From an uncultured Chitinophagaceae bacterium (GTDB lineage: Bacteria > Bacteroidota > Bacteroidia > Chitinophagales > Chitinophagaceae), in the NCBI GenBank assembly GCA_903895845.1, contig CAITVK010000048.1, positions 1 through 64,000 on the forward strand: a stretch of 64,000 nucleotides of DNA, given 5' to 3'. How positions within the stretch are numbered: position 1 is the first letter of the stretch; each line of letters starts with the position of its first letter. This document shows positions 8,214-18,357 of the stretch, in pieces. The translations under genes were made by a program, and so were the position numbers. The notes below the pieces were generated by a model that saw only the letters and a list, made by a program, of their open reading frames with translations, made no database searches and was not told where the DNA came from.

Positions 8214-9086
8214 ATGGAATTAAGACACTTAAAATACTTCCTCACATTGGCAGAGGAACTAAGCTTTATTAAGGCATCCGAAAAGCTTTTTATATCTCAA
8301 CCTCCCCTTAGTCGACAGATAAAAGAATTGGAAGACGAGCTGGATGCACGCCTCTTTAACCGCAATAACAAACGAGTAGAATTGACAGAAGCTGGCAAAT
8401 ACTTCGAAAAAGAAGTGCGACAGTTGTTGCAGAATCTAGATAGGATTACCGTAAAGACACAGAAGATAAGCAAAAATATAAGTGGTGAGTTTAGGATTGC
8501 TTACATCAGTTCTACCTTTTCGGGAGACATTGCCGAGTTGATTAAGTTCTTGTCAGACAAATATCCGTTTGTAAACTTTAGTTTGTATGAAGTGCCCACT
8601 GCCCGACAGATTACTGATTTAGAGCAAGGCAAATTAGACCTTGGAATTATCCGCGCACCGCTAAAGTCGCCAATGATTAAAACAAAACTTTGGTTTAGGG
8701 ACAGTTTTTCGGTGGTGTTTAACAAGAACCTCGTAAATCTGGAAACGGAGGAGGACATTGAGAAACTGAAAGAAGAAACGTTTGTATTCTTCAATAAGGA
8801 TTATGCCCCTCATTATTTTGATATGTTGTTAGAGATTTGTGCCAATTATGGCTTCATCCCAAAAGTGGTGCATGAATCCAACAATATCTCTTCCATCATC
8901 CAATTGGTAAAAAACGGATTGGGTTCATCCATTGTTCCTACCAATATCTTAAAAAGTCATAACTATCCAGAGCTAGGTTTTATTGAACTGAAAAAAGGAA
9001 ATTTGTACACCGATGTATTGATTGCAACGCCGAAGGACGATGAGTCTGAAATTGCAAATGAGGCAATAGGGTTTTTATTAAAATAG
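8214..9086 (+). CDS. LysR-family transcriptional regulator
   Basis: The 290-residue protein has a classic LysR N-terminal winged helix-turn-helix (residues 1-60, ASEKLFISQPPLSRQIKELE) and a two-lobed co-inducer domain after about residue 90. It is transcribed away from leuC. By the usual LysR pattern it would control the divergent leucine genes and itself, but no ligand can be read from the sequence. CynR- or BenM-like relatives are also possible. An inverted repeat lies just upstream of its start. Confidence 0.88.
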   Translation: MELRHLKYFLTLAEELSFIKASEKLFISQPPLSRQIKELEDELDARLFNRNNKRVELTEAGKYFEKEVRQLLQNLDRITVKTQKISKNISGEFRIAYISSTFSGDIAELIKFLSDKYPFVNFSLYEVPTARQITDLEQGKLDLGIIRAPLKSPMIKTKLWFRDSFSVVFNKNLVNLETEEDIEKLKEETFVFFNKDYAPHYFDMLLEICANYGFIPKVVHESNNISSIIQLVKNGLGSSIVPTNILKSHNYPELGFIELKKGNLYTDVLIATPKDDESEIANEAIGFLLK

Positions 9087-9252
9087 CGTCAGATACTTAA
9101 CTAAAAGGGGCGCAATTATAAATTCTTGTTAGGTAGAATTAAATCTACCTTAAATCCTTTATAATACTCCTTTCGTAAATCACAATAAAAGATTTTTACG
9201 TACGTTTGAGTAGAAATAAAATTGCTTTCCTTGGCTTTTATAAACAAAGTAA

Positions 9253-12200
9253 ATGATCCCTTACAAGATATTCTCCCCCTTTATCCTTTTATTATTGCTT
9301 GTTGGCAGCGTTAAAGCACAGTTGACAGCAAACTTTACAGTTGATAAATCAAGTGGGTGTAGTCCTCTTTCAGTTTCATTTGTAAATAAAACAACGGGAG
9401 CTTCTTCTAGTGCAATCTATACTTGGGATTTTGGAAACAGCAGTACACCAATTACAACAACTAACATTGCTGATACAGAGCATGCTATATATAATAATCA
9501 GCAGACCTACACTATAACACTTTCTGTAAGCGATAATGGCAAGCAATCTCAAAAGCAATTAACTATTACCGTTTTTCCAAACCCAACCCCAAGTTTTGAA
9601 GTGAGTGATAGTATTGGTTGTACGCCTTTGCAAATATCGTTTACCAGCACTTCTATTGCTGGCGCTGGGAGCATAAATAAGTACTTTTTTGATTTTGGTG
9701 ATGGTCACTCCATTAGTAGTGATACACCTAACGTGTCTCACATTTATAAAGTTTCAGGCAAGTTCAGTCCTTTGCTTACTGTTGCCACAACAAATGGCTG
9801 TACTAGTAATAGCTTCGAAAAGCAAAATTTCATCAATGCGCTACTGACCCCTATTGCTGCCTACAATAAAAACAAGGCCTTTTTATGTCAGGTTGGCGAT
9901 AGTGTTTCATTTGAAAACAATTCAACCAACTTACAACAATCAACTTATAAATGGAGCTTTGGCGACGGGTCATTTTCAATAGATTCAACACCCACCCATA
10001 CATACAATACAAAAGGTGTTTTTAATGACACGTTGATTGTAAAAAACATTGATGGTTGTGTGGATACTGCTACTTCCACATTGTATAGTTCTTTATTTAG
10101 ATCGAACGATACTGCAACAGGACTTTGTGCTCAACAGAATATAGTTTTTAAGAATACAAGTGTACCAACTCCCGATTCATCTCTTTGGTCATTCAGCAAT
10201 AATCCTATCCCTTTTGATAGTATAAATGCCATTAATAAATTTGATGTTGTGGGCACCTACAATGTACAGTTAATAAATAGCTTTGGTACTTGTCGAGATA
10301 CTATCACTAAATCGATAGTAATAACTCCCGCTATTTCATTATCAGGTTTTTCTGTTACCACTTCCCCATTATGTGGCATAGAAAGTATGGTAAGCGTAAT
10401 AGACACATCTGCAGGTGGTGCGGCATGGCTTTGGAGCATTGGAGGAATAAAAGATTCGTTGAAAACCGATACAGCACAATTTACATTGCTGGATAATCAA
10501 ACTTACACAATTTCGCTTTCAACAACCAAAACATCGGGTTGTACCACAGCAACTTCTAAAACAATCAGGCTTACCAAAACGCCTGTAATAATTGTTACCA
10601 ATACAGGAGATAGCCTCAACAAAACATCTGGTTGTCAGGGTATGACTGTTGCTTTTTCTGCGACGCCTCCAAATGGCATTAAAACTTATTCTTGGGATTT
10701 TGGTGATAATAGCACTTCTACAGATTCTGCGCCTAGTCATCAGTACAACACCGCAGGAAACTTTCACGTGCAACTTATTTATACAACAGCAGATGGTTGT
10801 AAAGACACAATCGGTGCAGCAATAAGAGTTTTCTTAAAACCAGTTGTTACCTTCTACACTCCCGATACTGTTAATTGCGGTAGTAAAGCTTATTTCTACA
10901 ATACTACCAAAACACCATCTACAAAATGGTTCTGGTATTTTAGTGATACATCTTTAATAAATAATTTGGAAAATCCTTGGCACGCCTTCCGAGACACAGG
11001 TACATTTTCTGTTAAGTTGATTGTCTACAATGGTTCTTGTTACGATTCAGCTGTTTACAAAAACTACATTCGCATACTAGCTCCTTTGCTACATATCGAT
11101 ACAGTTGCATATACCTGTAATGGAAACCGGGATACTGCCAATTTCCTTGTAACAAATGCATACGTACAAGGAAAATTAACATTAACCTTTGGTGATGGTG
11201 ACTCTACTATTTTTAATCCAGTAAAGGGAATCGATACGATTGTGCATCGTTATTTGGGGGGTACTGGTACTTACAGGTCGGTGCTAACTGGAACAAACGG
11301 AGGTTGTACAGTACGTGATACCGACTGGGTTCATATTCTAATACCTCAGCACCCTAAACTTTCTGCAAACAAATTGTCGGTGTGTGAAAACGATACAGTA
11401 AAGTTGTTTATAGATACTACAACCTTGCAACCAAACCCTGGCGTAAGTGATAGTAACTATTATAGTGTTTATCAATGGCAATATGGTGGTGCAGCCAATA
11501 TCTTTAATTATTCGCTTGCCTCTTTTACTTCCCTTGGCGATTGGTATCATAACTATTTAGGAACACTTACCGGACTAAAGCCGGGTGAAACTCAGTTGAG
11601 GGTAATTCTGCAATCGGGATATTTTGGCTGTTATGATACCACTCAGCCTTACTTATCGCTTCGGGTAAAGGGTCCGCAAGTAGGATATTACATCAGTAAT
11701 CCGGATACTTGCTTCCGTAAGCCCCTGCTATTTATAGATACTACCAAGTCTACCACTCCAGGGGTGTCTCTTGCAACCTGGGAGTGGAACTTTGGCGACA
11801 GTACCTACGACACATTAACCATTAGTGGCAATGTAAAACATTACTTCAAGACACCCGGCATTTATGGCACTTATCTAAAAGTAATTGATCAGGAGGGGTG
11901 TTTTGGAATTAGTAGTATTCCAGATTCGGCTATGCCTAGTGGTCCTAAAGCCAGCTTTATCTGGAATCCACCTTATATTGTTTCGGGTACATCGGCAGAT
12001 TTTATCAATACCACCAATAAGTTTGAGGATAACATTGTCAATTATCAATGGTCCTTTAGCAGCAATGGGTTTAAAGCAACAACAACCGATGTAAAACAAA
12101 TTTTCTATCCTACTACACTAACAGACACCGTAATGCTTATAGCAACTGCGCCCGCAACGGGTTGTACCGATACGGCAATAAACTTAGTGCCTGTAAAAAA

Positions 12201-14238
12201 AGTGTTTGCATTGTTTGGATACACTCTTACTTATCTAAACAATGGTTGTGCCCCGGTGCTTGTTAATTTAACCAGCAATTCGATAAATGCCGACAAATTG
12301 AGGTGGGACTTCGGTGATGGCTCGCCGGGTTCTGGCATTGGTAACGACACTATAGTAAGCCACACCTACAACCTGCCTGGTGTTTACATCATAAAGCTTT
12401 ATGCGTATAAAAATGGAAATATTACAGATATAGCTACCGATACGCTCACTGTAAAAGGGGCTTATGCAACCGTGCTGAGCAACATAACAATGGCGTGTGT
12501 ACCTGCAACTGTTACTTTTTCTTCGCTGCAAACCAATGCCATAAGTTCTTATTGGGATTATGGTGATGGAAAATCAGACACATTTTCATTGCACAGATAT
12601 ACACAACCCGGCAATTTTGCCCCTAGGGTAATATTAACGGATATCAATGGCTGTCAGAGTTCTTTTACATCTACAAACAAGGTTTTGATTGATTCTTTGC
12701 ATGCCTCTTTCAAAACCAATCTAACGCCTATCTGCGATTCGGCCACGGTAAAGTTTATTCCTAAAATATGGAGTTACTCGCACGATACACTCGGCTATGC
12801 CTTGAAGTATCATTGGACATTTGGCACCGGAAATACAAAAGACACTTCCAATCTCGCTTCTCCTACATTCTATTTCAGGTTGGGTACCTACCCAGTTATA
12901 GATAGTTTGAAGTCGGTGGCGGGTTGTTCTTTTGCCTTTGATAGTTCTATTTCGGTCGTTCAGTCTGTTAGAGCAACTATTGCCGCCCCTGCCAAAGTGT
13001 GCGACAGTACACCCATTTCTTTTAGTGGAAATATCATAGCAAAGGATACGGCTATTGCCACAACAGATACGGTGCAATGGAAATGGTATTTTGATAATGG
13101 AGTTACTTCCTCCCTTCAAAACCCCGATTCCATTTATTACACTTCTCCAGCAGATGTGGTTTCCAACAAAAAGGTAATGCTTATTACAACTTTCAATGGT
13201 TGTCATGATACTACCAATGCGGCCATTGTTGTAAACCCATCGCCTGTGGTTAATTTACAACCGAGGGATCAAAGAATCTGTGAAGGGTTGCCTATTACAC
13301 TGACCGCAAATGATGGAAACAGTTATAGTTGGAAACCTGGTTCTTTCAGCAGCAAGCTTTCTTCTATCACCGTGAAACCAGATACCACCAAAACTTATCA
13401 GGTTGCGGTAACCAACAGTTATAAATGTACTAGCATAGATACTACTACTGTGCTCGTTACCCAACATCTAGCTTTGAAGTATCATGATATGAATGTCTGC
13501 AAAGGACAATCGGTGCAATTGCCTGTTTCTGGTACAGACAATATTGTTTGGACGCCCGATGCGACACTTACCAATGCAGTGTCCAATCCGCTGAGTCCCA
13601 CTGCTACGCCTGTGGTTGATCCTACAGTTTATCACTTTAAGGCTAAGGACGATTATGGCTGTTTCGATTCTGTGCCGGGTGCCATCTCTGTGGCTATTCA
13701 GCCGTATCCGTCTATCAGTACAGATTCTGCTTTAAGGGTATTCACCGGCGATTCGGTTCAACTGAAAACATACCCTTCCTCCGATGTGGTTTCTTATGCC
13801 TGGTCACCTGGCACTTATCTGGATTGCGACACATGCCCCATGCCCTATTCCACGCCCAGAGAAAATATTGCTTACACCGTTACTGGTACTACCCAGTATG
13901 GATGTGCATCTAGCGCGGAGGTAACGGTTACCATCATCTGCTCTAAGGCTATTTATTTTCCCAATGTATTTACGCCCGATGCGCAATCCAACAATATCTT
14001 TTATCCAAGAGGAAAAGGCATCAAGACTATCTCCCGTTTTCAGATATTCAACAGAAGTGGCGAGGTACTTTATTCTGTTAGCAATATGCCGGTAGGATTT
14101 GAGTATTTGGGTTATGGATGGAATGGAAACTTAAATGGAATCAAGCAACCTTCTGGCACTTATGTATATACGGCAGAAGCCATCTGCGATACAGGCGTAC
14201 CTTTCCCATTGAGCGGAACCATCGTTTTGATAAGATAA
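9253..14238 (+). CDS. Giant PKD-repeat surface protein with T9SS type-B sorting domain
   Basis: The 1661-residue protein begins with a signal peptide cut near VKAQ. At least a dozen PKD-like repeats follow, each marked by WDFGDGS- or FGDG-type strands and an H-x-Y end, and each often with cysteines (SGCSPLSVSF, NGCAPVLVNL). The last 90 residues are the gliding-motility-associated C-terminal domain (IYFPNVFTPD, FQIFNRSGEVLY, WNGNLNG, GTYVYTAEA), the type-B T9SS sorting signal. The protein should therefore be exported by the T9SS and kept at or released from the cell surface, with an adhesin-like role. Its ligand is unknown. No T9SS machinery gene is in the window. Confidence 0.9.
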   Translation: MIPYKIFSPFILLLLLVGSVKAQLTANFTVDKSSGCSPLSVSFVNKTTGASSSAIYTWDFGNSSTPITTTNIADTEHAIYNNQQTYTITLSVSDNGKQSQKQLTITVFPNPTPSFEVSDSIGCTPLQISFTSTSIAGAGSINKYFFDFGDGHSISSDTPNVSHIYKVSGKFSPLLTVATTNGCTSNSFEKQNFINALLTPIAAYNKNKAFLCQVGDSVSFENNSTNLQQSTYKWSFGDGSFSIDSTPTHTYNTKGVFNDTLIVKNIDGCVDTATSTLYSSLFRSNDTATGLCAQQNIVFKNTSVPTPDSSLWSFSNNPIPFDSINAINKFDVVGTYNVQLINSFGTCRDTITKSIVITPAISLSGFSVTTSPLCGIESMVSVIDTSAGGAAWLWSIGGIKDSLKTDTAQFTLLDNQTYTISLSTTKTSGCTTATSKTIRLTKTPVIIVTNTGDSLNKTSGCQGMTVAFSATPPNGIKTYSWDFGDNSTSTDSAPSHQYNTAGNFHVQLIYTTADGCKDTIGAAIRVFLKPVVTFYTPDTVNCGSKAYFYNTTKTPSTKWFWYFSDTSLINNLENPWHAFRDTGTFSVKLIVYNGSCYDSAVYKNYIRILAPLLHIDTVAYTCNGNRDTANFLVTNAYVQGKLTLTFGDGDSTIFNPVKGIDTIVHRYLGGTGTYRSVLTGTNGGCTVRDTDWVHILIPQHPKLSANKLSVCENDTVKLFIDTTTLQPNPGVSDSNYYSVYQWQYGGAANIFNYSLASFTSLGDWYHNYLGTLTGLKPGETQLRVILQSGYFGCYDTTQPYLSLRVKGPQVGYYISNPDTCFRKPLLFIDTTKSTTPGVSLATWEWNFGDSTYDTLTISGNVKHYFKTPGIYGTYLKVIDQEGCFGISSIPDSAMPSGPKASFIWNPPYIVSGTSADFINTTNKFEDNIVNYQWSFSSNGFKATTTDVKQIFYPTTLTDTVMLIATAPATGCTDTAINLVPVKKVFALFGYTLTYLNNGCAPVLVNLTSNSINADKLRWDFGDGSPGSGIGNDTIVSHTYNLPGVYIIKLYAYKNGNITDIATDTLTVKGAYATVLSNITMACVPATVTFSSLQTNAISSYWDYGDGKSDTFSLHRYTQPGNFAPRVILTDINGCQSSFTSTNKVLIDSLHASFKTNLTPICDSATVKFIPKIWSYSHDTLGYALKYHWTFGTGNTKDTSNLASPTFYFRLGTYPVIDSLKSVAGCSFAFDSSISVVQSVRATIAAPAKVCDSTPISFSGNIIAKDTAIATTDTVQWKWYFDNGVTSSLQNPDSIYYTSPADVVSNKKVMLITTFNGCHDTTNAAIVVNPSPVVNLQPRDQRICEGLPITLTANDGNSYSWKPGSFSSKLSSITVKPDTTKTYQVAVTNSYKCTSIDTTTVLVTQHLALKYHDMNVCKGQSVQLPVSGTDNIVWTPDATLTNAVSNPLSPTATPVVDPTVYHFKAKDDYGCFDSVPGAISVAIQPYPSISTDSALRVFTGDSVQLKTYPSSDVVSYAWSPGTYLDCDTCPMPYSTPRENIAYTVTGTTQYGCASSAEVTVTIICSKAIYFPNVFTPDAQSNNIFYPRGKGIKTISRFQIFNRSGEVLYSVSNMPVGFEYLGYGWNGNLNGIKQPSGTYVYTAEAICDTGVPFPLSGTIVLIR

Positions 14239-14344
14239 GTGGTAAGTTGATGTACAAAAAGGCGGGCATCCCTTTCAGGATACTGCCAAATCATTCTCAT
14301 AACAAACTAGTGACCCTTGAAAAGTGAATTTCTATACACACAGC

Positions 14345-14537
14345 TATATCTTCCAACGACATGGCTACGTGGCTGGGTCACCTGGCCATATCTTCCAATG
14401 CTTGGCCACATGGCTGAACCGTCTGGCTACATCTTCCAACGACTTGGCTATATGGCTGGGTCACCTGGCCATATCTTCCAACGACCTAGCTATTTGGCTG
14501 AACCGTCTGGCTACTTCTTCCAATGACCTGGCCATTT
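14345..14537. repeat. Array 2: nine ~21-bp units, alternating in pairs
   Basis: Copies of the TGGC core start at 14362, 14383, 14403, 14424, 14445, 14466, 14487 (as TAGC), 14508 and 14529. All steps are 21 bp except one of 20. Odd and even units differ, giving a 42-bp composite: units with CATATCTTCCAACGAC alternate with units containing GGCTGGGTCA or GGCTGAACCG. Some cores are the palindrome TGGCCA. Both neighbours are plus-strand genes. Open frames cross it only because 21 is a multiple of three. Confidence 0.93.
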
Positions 14538-14562
14538 GTAAAAGCCATCCAGAAAGGCGAAA

Positions 14563-14811
14563 TTATGGTTGAAAGAAGTTGTTTTTATTAAAAGATAAAT
14601 CCCTGAAAGTGTTTATGGCAATGGTTTGTATTGATTTTTGTTTGAAGATGGTTTTGAATTTATAAAATGGAAATTGATTTGCAATATATGCTTTGGAGAA
14701 GTTCCCCTTTGGAGTATATTTTGTTTCCACAAAGCCATCTAAATCACTAAATGGCACAAATAATTCGTGAAGATTAATGTTATCAGTGGCAACAAAAGAA
14801 ACAATAGTAGT
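14563..14811 (-). pseudogene. Possible gene remnant without an ATG start
   Basis: A minus-strand frame of about 83 codons reads TTIVSFVATDN at its start and ends in NKNNFFQP. It has no ATG; a GTG lies at 14757. The composition (aromatic, charged, FVPFSDLDGF) looks protein-like rather than random, so it may be the tail of a decayed gene. I do not recognise the family, and chance is not excluded. Confidence 0.25.
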
Positions 14812-14963
14812 TTATAATACTGTTTTTAAACATGCTCTACGCGTTACTTTTCGCTTCTTCTTTGTAGAAAATAACCCCCTGTAATCGATAGCTGTAATTG
14901 TGGGCTACATAAATGGGCGCTTAATTAGCATACAATATTGTGTGATTCAATTATCTTCGCCCG

Positions 14964-15998
14964 ATGGAAGCGTTGTTGCAACAAATAGAGAAATATAAAC
15001 AAGAAATAGCCGCCGCCGAGGCAAATACTCCCGAAGCCGTAGAAGCATTTCGTATTCAATACCTTGGCACCAAAGGATTGTTGAAGACGGTAATGGGCGA
15101 AATGAAAAATGTACCCAATGAACACAAAAAGGCGTTTGGACAGGTATTAAACGAGTTTAAACAATTTGTAGAAACCAAATTTGAGACGTTGCAACAAGCC
15201 GCCGGAGGTGGTGCGAACAGTGCTTCCGACAAAAGCTTTGATTGGAGCTTGCCTGGTAGTTTTGTTCCTGTAGGCACACGTCACCCATTAACCGCAGTAA
15301 GAAACCAGATTGTTTCTATCTTCAAAACTTTAGGATTCGCTATTGCAGAAGGCCCTGAAATTGAGGATGACTGGCACAACTTCGGCGCTATGAATCTGCC
15401 CGAAGATCACCCTGCAAGGGATATGCAAGATACTTTTTACATTAGTCAGAACCCTGCATGGCTATTGCGTACACACACAAGTAGCACTCAAGCCAGGGTG
15501 ATGGAATCGCAAAAACCACCCATTCGTGTTATTTGTCCAGGAAGGGTTTACCGCAATGAAACCATCAGCGCCAGGGCCCATTGCTTCTTTCACCAGATAG
15601 AAGGATTGTATATTGATGAGAATGTGAGCTTTGCCGATCTAAAACAAACACTTTATTTTTTCGTTCAGGAGATGTTTGGCAAAGATGTGAAAGTAAGGTT
15701 TCGCCCCTCTTACTTTCCATTTACAGAGCCTAGTGCCGAGATGGATATAAGTTGTCTGATTTGCGATAGCAAAGGCTGTAACGTGTGCAAGCATACGGGC
15801 TGGGTAGAAATTTTGGGAAGTGGGATGGTACATCCGAAAGTGTTGGAAAACTTTGGTATAGACAGTAATAAATATACTGGCTTTGCCTTTGGAATGGGCG
15901 TAGAAAGAATCTGTCAATTGAAATATCAAGTAAATGACCTTCGTTTATATAGCCAAAATGATGTGCGTTTCTTAAAACAATTCACGGGAGTGGTGTAG
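14964..15998 (+). CDS. pheS: Phenylalanine--tRNA ligase alpha subunit PheS
   Basis: This 344-residue class II synthetase subunit charges tRNA-Phe together with PheT, which is not in the window. An N-terminal coiled-coil (residues 1-85) would bind tRNA. The catalytic motifs follow: motif 2 as GRVYRNETIS with THTSSTQARVM before it, and motif 3 as GFAFGMGVERI. A four-cysteine CLICDSKGCNVCKHTGW segment sits before motif 3 and could bind a metal. The start ATG at 14964 gives the normal N-terminus. The gene ends convergent with an EEP-family gene, with a 19-bp inverted repeat in the gap. Confidence 0.97.
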   Translation: MEALLQQIEKYKQEIAAAEANTPEAVEAFRIQYLGTKGLLKTVMGEMKNVPNEHKKAFGQVLNEFKQFVETKFETLQQAAGGGANSASDKSFDWSLPGSFVPVGTRHPLTAVRNQIVSIFKTLGFAIAEGPEIEDDWHNFGAMNLPEDHPARDMQDTFYISQNPAWLLRTHTSSTQARVMESQKPPIRVICPGRVYRNETISARAHCFFHQIEGLYIDENVSFADLKQTLYFFVQEMFGKDVKVRFRPSYFPFTEPSAEMDISCLICDSKGCNVCKHTGWVEILGSGMVHPKVLENFGIDSNKYTGFAFGMGVERICQLKYQVNDLRLYSQNDVRFLKQFTGVV

Positions 15999-16010
15999 GA
16001 GATAGTTATG

Positions 16011-16077
16011 AGTTATTAGATAGTAGATAGTAATTCGAGGGAAACAGTTATCAACTAATATCTACTATCTAATAACT
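16011..16077. terminator. Inverted repeat between convergent pheS and EEP gene
   Basis: AGTTATTAGATAGTAGATA (16011-16029) is exactly complementary to 16059-16077, leaving a 29-nt loop. The right arm overlaps the stop codon of the minus-strand gene at 16065. Placed between convergent genes, it may end transcription from both sides, though neither end has a strong U-run. Confidence 0.55.
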
Positions 16078-17201
16078 ACTATCTTCTTTAAATCTGCCAC
16101 CAACATAAAGTGATCGCTCAGGCCTTCATCTTCCAGCTCAAATTGTTTTACTTTAAAAGATTTGTCGGGTAAGATATAATCAATTCTCAAAGTGGGGGCG
16201 AGCGAAACAAAAGTGCGTCCAATACCACAAGATTTCTGTAAAAACGCATCCTGTCTGTTGCCTCTGATTGTAAAATAAGTATAACTGTTGGGTACATCAT
16301 TAAAGTCACCCGTAAGAATGCTTGGGTGAGGGGTATTTTGAAGCCATTCCTTTAGGAGGTCTGCCTGTATTGCCCTCTTTTTAAAAGCAGGTCGCATCTT
16401 CTCAAACACATTTTTAGATGCTGTAAGTGCCGCACTGTCATTGTTCTCTACCTTATCTATATTTTCGTAGTCATTCTTTTTAAACTTAAAAGACTGTAGG
16501 TGGGTTGTATATATCCGTATAGTATCAGTGCCTTTTTGTATATCGATAAACAAAGCACTTTCACCCTTCGGAAACCTAAGACGACCAGTGTCTATGATTG
16601 GGAATTTGGAAAATATAATACTTCCTGCCGTGTAACCATTGGCGGTTTTATAATCTTTAGAGAAGTAGTAATAGGGGTGTGTTGGCGTAAATAAATCAAT
16701 ATTATTAGCTTGTTCATGCGGGTGAGTTGTTGTGCCATAAGAGTGATTGAACTCTTGTAAACAAATAATATCTGGATTGAGTTTGAGGATGCTTTCGGCC
16801 AACTCGGTACGTACCATTTTTTTGGTATTCCTACTTTGATAAAGCCCATTAAAACCACGCAGATTCCAGTCAACAATCCGAATATTGGTACTATCCTTTT
16901 TTTCTGAGAAAGTATTTTTGAAGTGAAAAGCAAAAACAACAGACACTTGCCTATAACCAATCAGCAACATTATCAGCAATGAAATTGCCCACAATGGTTT
17001 TACAAAAAGCCAAAAGAGAATAGAAAATAATAGAAGAATAATGATGTAGGGGGCTGCTATACCTGCAAAGCCAACCCACCAAAACTTGTCTGGACTTAAA
17101 TAAGGTGTTAAGCAGGTTGCCAAAAAGCAAACACTCACACAAATAGTTAATGCCTGAATTATAAATTTGATAATATTATGTGAGATGCTTCTCCTAGCCA
17201 C
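16065..17201 (-). CDS. Membrane-anchored endonuclease/exonuclease/phosphatase family protein
   Basis: The 378-residue protein has three N-terminal hydrophobic helices (to about residue 95), then an EEP-fold domain. The catalytic markers are all present: CLQEFN with metal-binding E150, TTHLQSF, LTGDFNDVPNS, RIDYIL and the C-terminal LSDHFML. Such enzymes cut phosphodiester bonds in nucleic acids, lipids or phosphoinositides; the substrate cannot be told. The domain would face the outside of the inner membrane. The start is GTG at 17201. It lies 22 bp from a paralogue with altered motifs. Confidence 0.85.
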   Translation of the reverse strand: MARRSISHNIIKFIIQALTICVSVCFLATCLTPYLSPDKFWWVGFAGIAAPYIIILLLFSILFWLFVKPLWAISLLIMLLIGYRQVSVVFAFHFKNTFSEKKDSTNIRIVDWNLRGFNGLYQSRNTKKMVRTELAESILKLNPDIICLQEFNHSYGTTTHPHEQANNIDLFTPTHPYYYFSKDYKTANGYTAGSIIFSKFPIIDTGRLRFPKGESALFIDIQKGTDTIRIYTTHLQSFKFKKNDYENIDKVENNDSAALTASKNVFEKMRPAFKKRAIQADLLKEWLQNTPHPSILTGDFNDVPNSYTYFTIRGNRQDAFLQKSCGIGRTFVSLAPTLRIDYILPDKSFKVKQFELEDEGLSDHFMLVADLKKIVVIR

Positions 17202-17223
17202 GCAATAAAGTTAGCGGTTTTAT

Positions 17224-18351
17224 TTAATGTAGCGCTATATCGGTGACGATTGGGTAATGATCGGAAGCATTTTGTAGTTTGGGAGAATAGTATTGAGTAG
17301 CTATCAGATCTTTGCTCGTCAAAACAACATCAATACGAAGCGTAGGAGACAATCCGTCGTAAGTTCCACCCCACCCTGAACCTTTTTGAAGGAATACATC
17401 ATTTAGATTCTTGCTGATGTGCTGGTACACATAACTTGAAGGAACAGAATTGAGGTCGGCACAAAATATAAATGGCAGGGTACATTCATTTAATTTCTCT
17501 TTCGCCATTTTAGCCTGGGCAACATGGATGGAATCGAAGTAAACTAACTTCTGATAGCGATGACCGGTATATATAATTGCAGTATCATCCAAAATAAATT
17601 GTTCATTATTGTAAGGAACCCTACCATATCTGTGCAGAAACATAGACTGCAAATGGGTATTATAAAAACGGACTGAATGTCCATTAATGTTAATGGTTGC
17701 ATACATCAGATGTTCGGGAAGATGTTTTCTGGCATAAGCGAATCGACCTGAATCAGTTATCGGGAATCTGGATATGATAACTGTACCATAAATATAAGAC
17801 AGCCCCTTGCTGGTATCATCGGAAGAAATGTATAGATAGGGATAATGTAGGGTATCTTGCAAATATTTCAAATTAGAAAAAACGTATTTATTTTTCTCTG
17901 CACTAGAAAAATCTTGAAAGCAAAGGATGTCAGCATTTGTCGATTTAATAAAATCTAAAATCATTCTTCTTGGGGCGCCAACAGTATCGCATTTTACATC
18001 AGAGTTTACAAAATCATCTACATTCCAAGATAATAAACGGAAGGTGTTGGGTTCTTTCTGTTGCACAAAATAGTGAGGATAATGAAAGCTAGTGGTTGAA
18101 AAAATATTCTTATAGCCCAATAGTAACAGTAGTAACAGAAAGAAGCTATACTTTCGGAACAGAAAAAGGCTTAGAAGCAGGATAGCTAACATCCCGATAA
18201 ATAAGAAAGGGAAAAATAAAGCGATATAAGTAAATCCCTTGAAATGTAAGGAACTGATGTAGGGAGTAAGGCAGCCGAGAAAATAGAGTAGCAAAATGAT
18301 TGAGAAGATTGCTACTGAAGCGTATTTAATAAATGGGTTGGGTTTAGTCAT
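17224..18351 (-). CDS. EEP-fold membrane protein with altered metal-site residues
   Basis: The 375-residue protein is a tandem paralogue of the neighbouring EEP protein, with the same three N-terminal helices and similar length. The expected Glu of the QEF motif is Asp (CFQDFS, D147), and GDFND reads ADLNS, so two residues that normally help hold the metal are changed. THLQSM, RIDVVL and SDHYPIV remain. It could have lower or altered activity, or another role. It starts 6 bp downstream of a rhomboid gene and is probably co-transcribed with it. Confidence 0.75.
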   Translation of the reverse strand: MTKPNPFIKYASVAIFSIILLLYFLGCLTPYISSLHFKGFTYIALFFPFLFIGMLAILLLSLFLFRKYSFFLLLLLLLGYKNIFSTTSFHYPHYFVQQKEPNTFRLLSWNVDDFVNSDVKCDTVGAPRRMILDFIKSTNADILCFQDFSSAEKNKYVFSNLKYLQDTLHYPYLYISSDDTSKGLSYIYGTVIISRFPITDSGRFAYARKHLPEHLMYATININGHSVRFYNTHLQSMFLHRYGRVPYNNEQFILDDTAIIYTGHRYQKLVYFDSIHVAQAKMAKEKLNECTLPFIFCADLNSVPSSYVYQHISKNLNDVFLQKGSGWGGTYDGLSPTLRIDVVLTSKDLIATQYYSPKLQNASDHYPIVTDIALH

Positions 18352-18357
18352 TAATGG

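Larger units (their letters stand above)
14239..14963. other. Gene-poor gap between the PKD gene and pheS
   Basis: This 725-bp gap holds array 2 at about 14345-14537 and a weak minus-strand frame at 14563-14811. The 90 bp after the PKD stop codon and the 150 bp before pheS show no clear hairpin or RNA gene. Confidence 0.6.

Noticed and set aside
9376-13986. Several antisense frames of 60-160 codons inside the PKD gene
   Set aside because: They are shadows of a long coding gene with clear domain content and have no recognisable products.
14317-14572. Open frames across array 2 encoding repetitive peptides
   Set aside because: 21 bp is seven codons, so frames stay open across any stop-free unit. 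There is no ribosome-site or domain support; the same holds for the frames over arrays 4, 5, 6 and 7.
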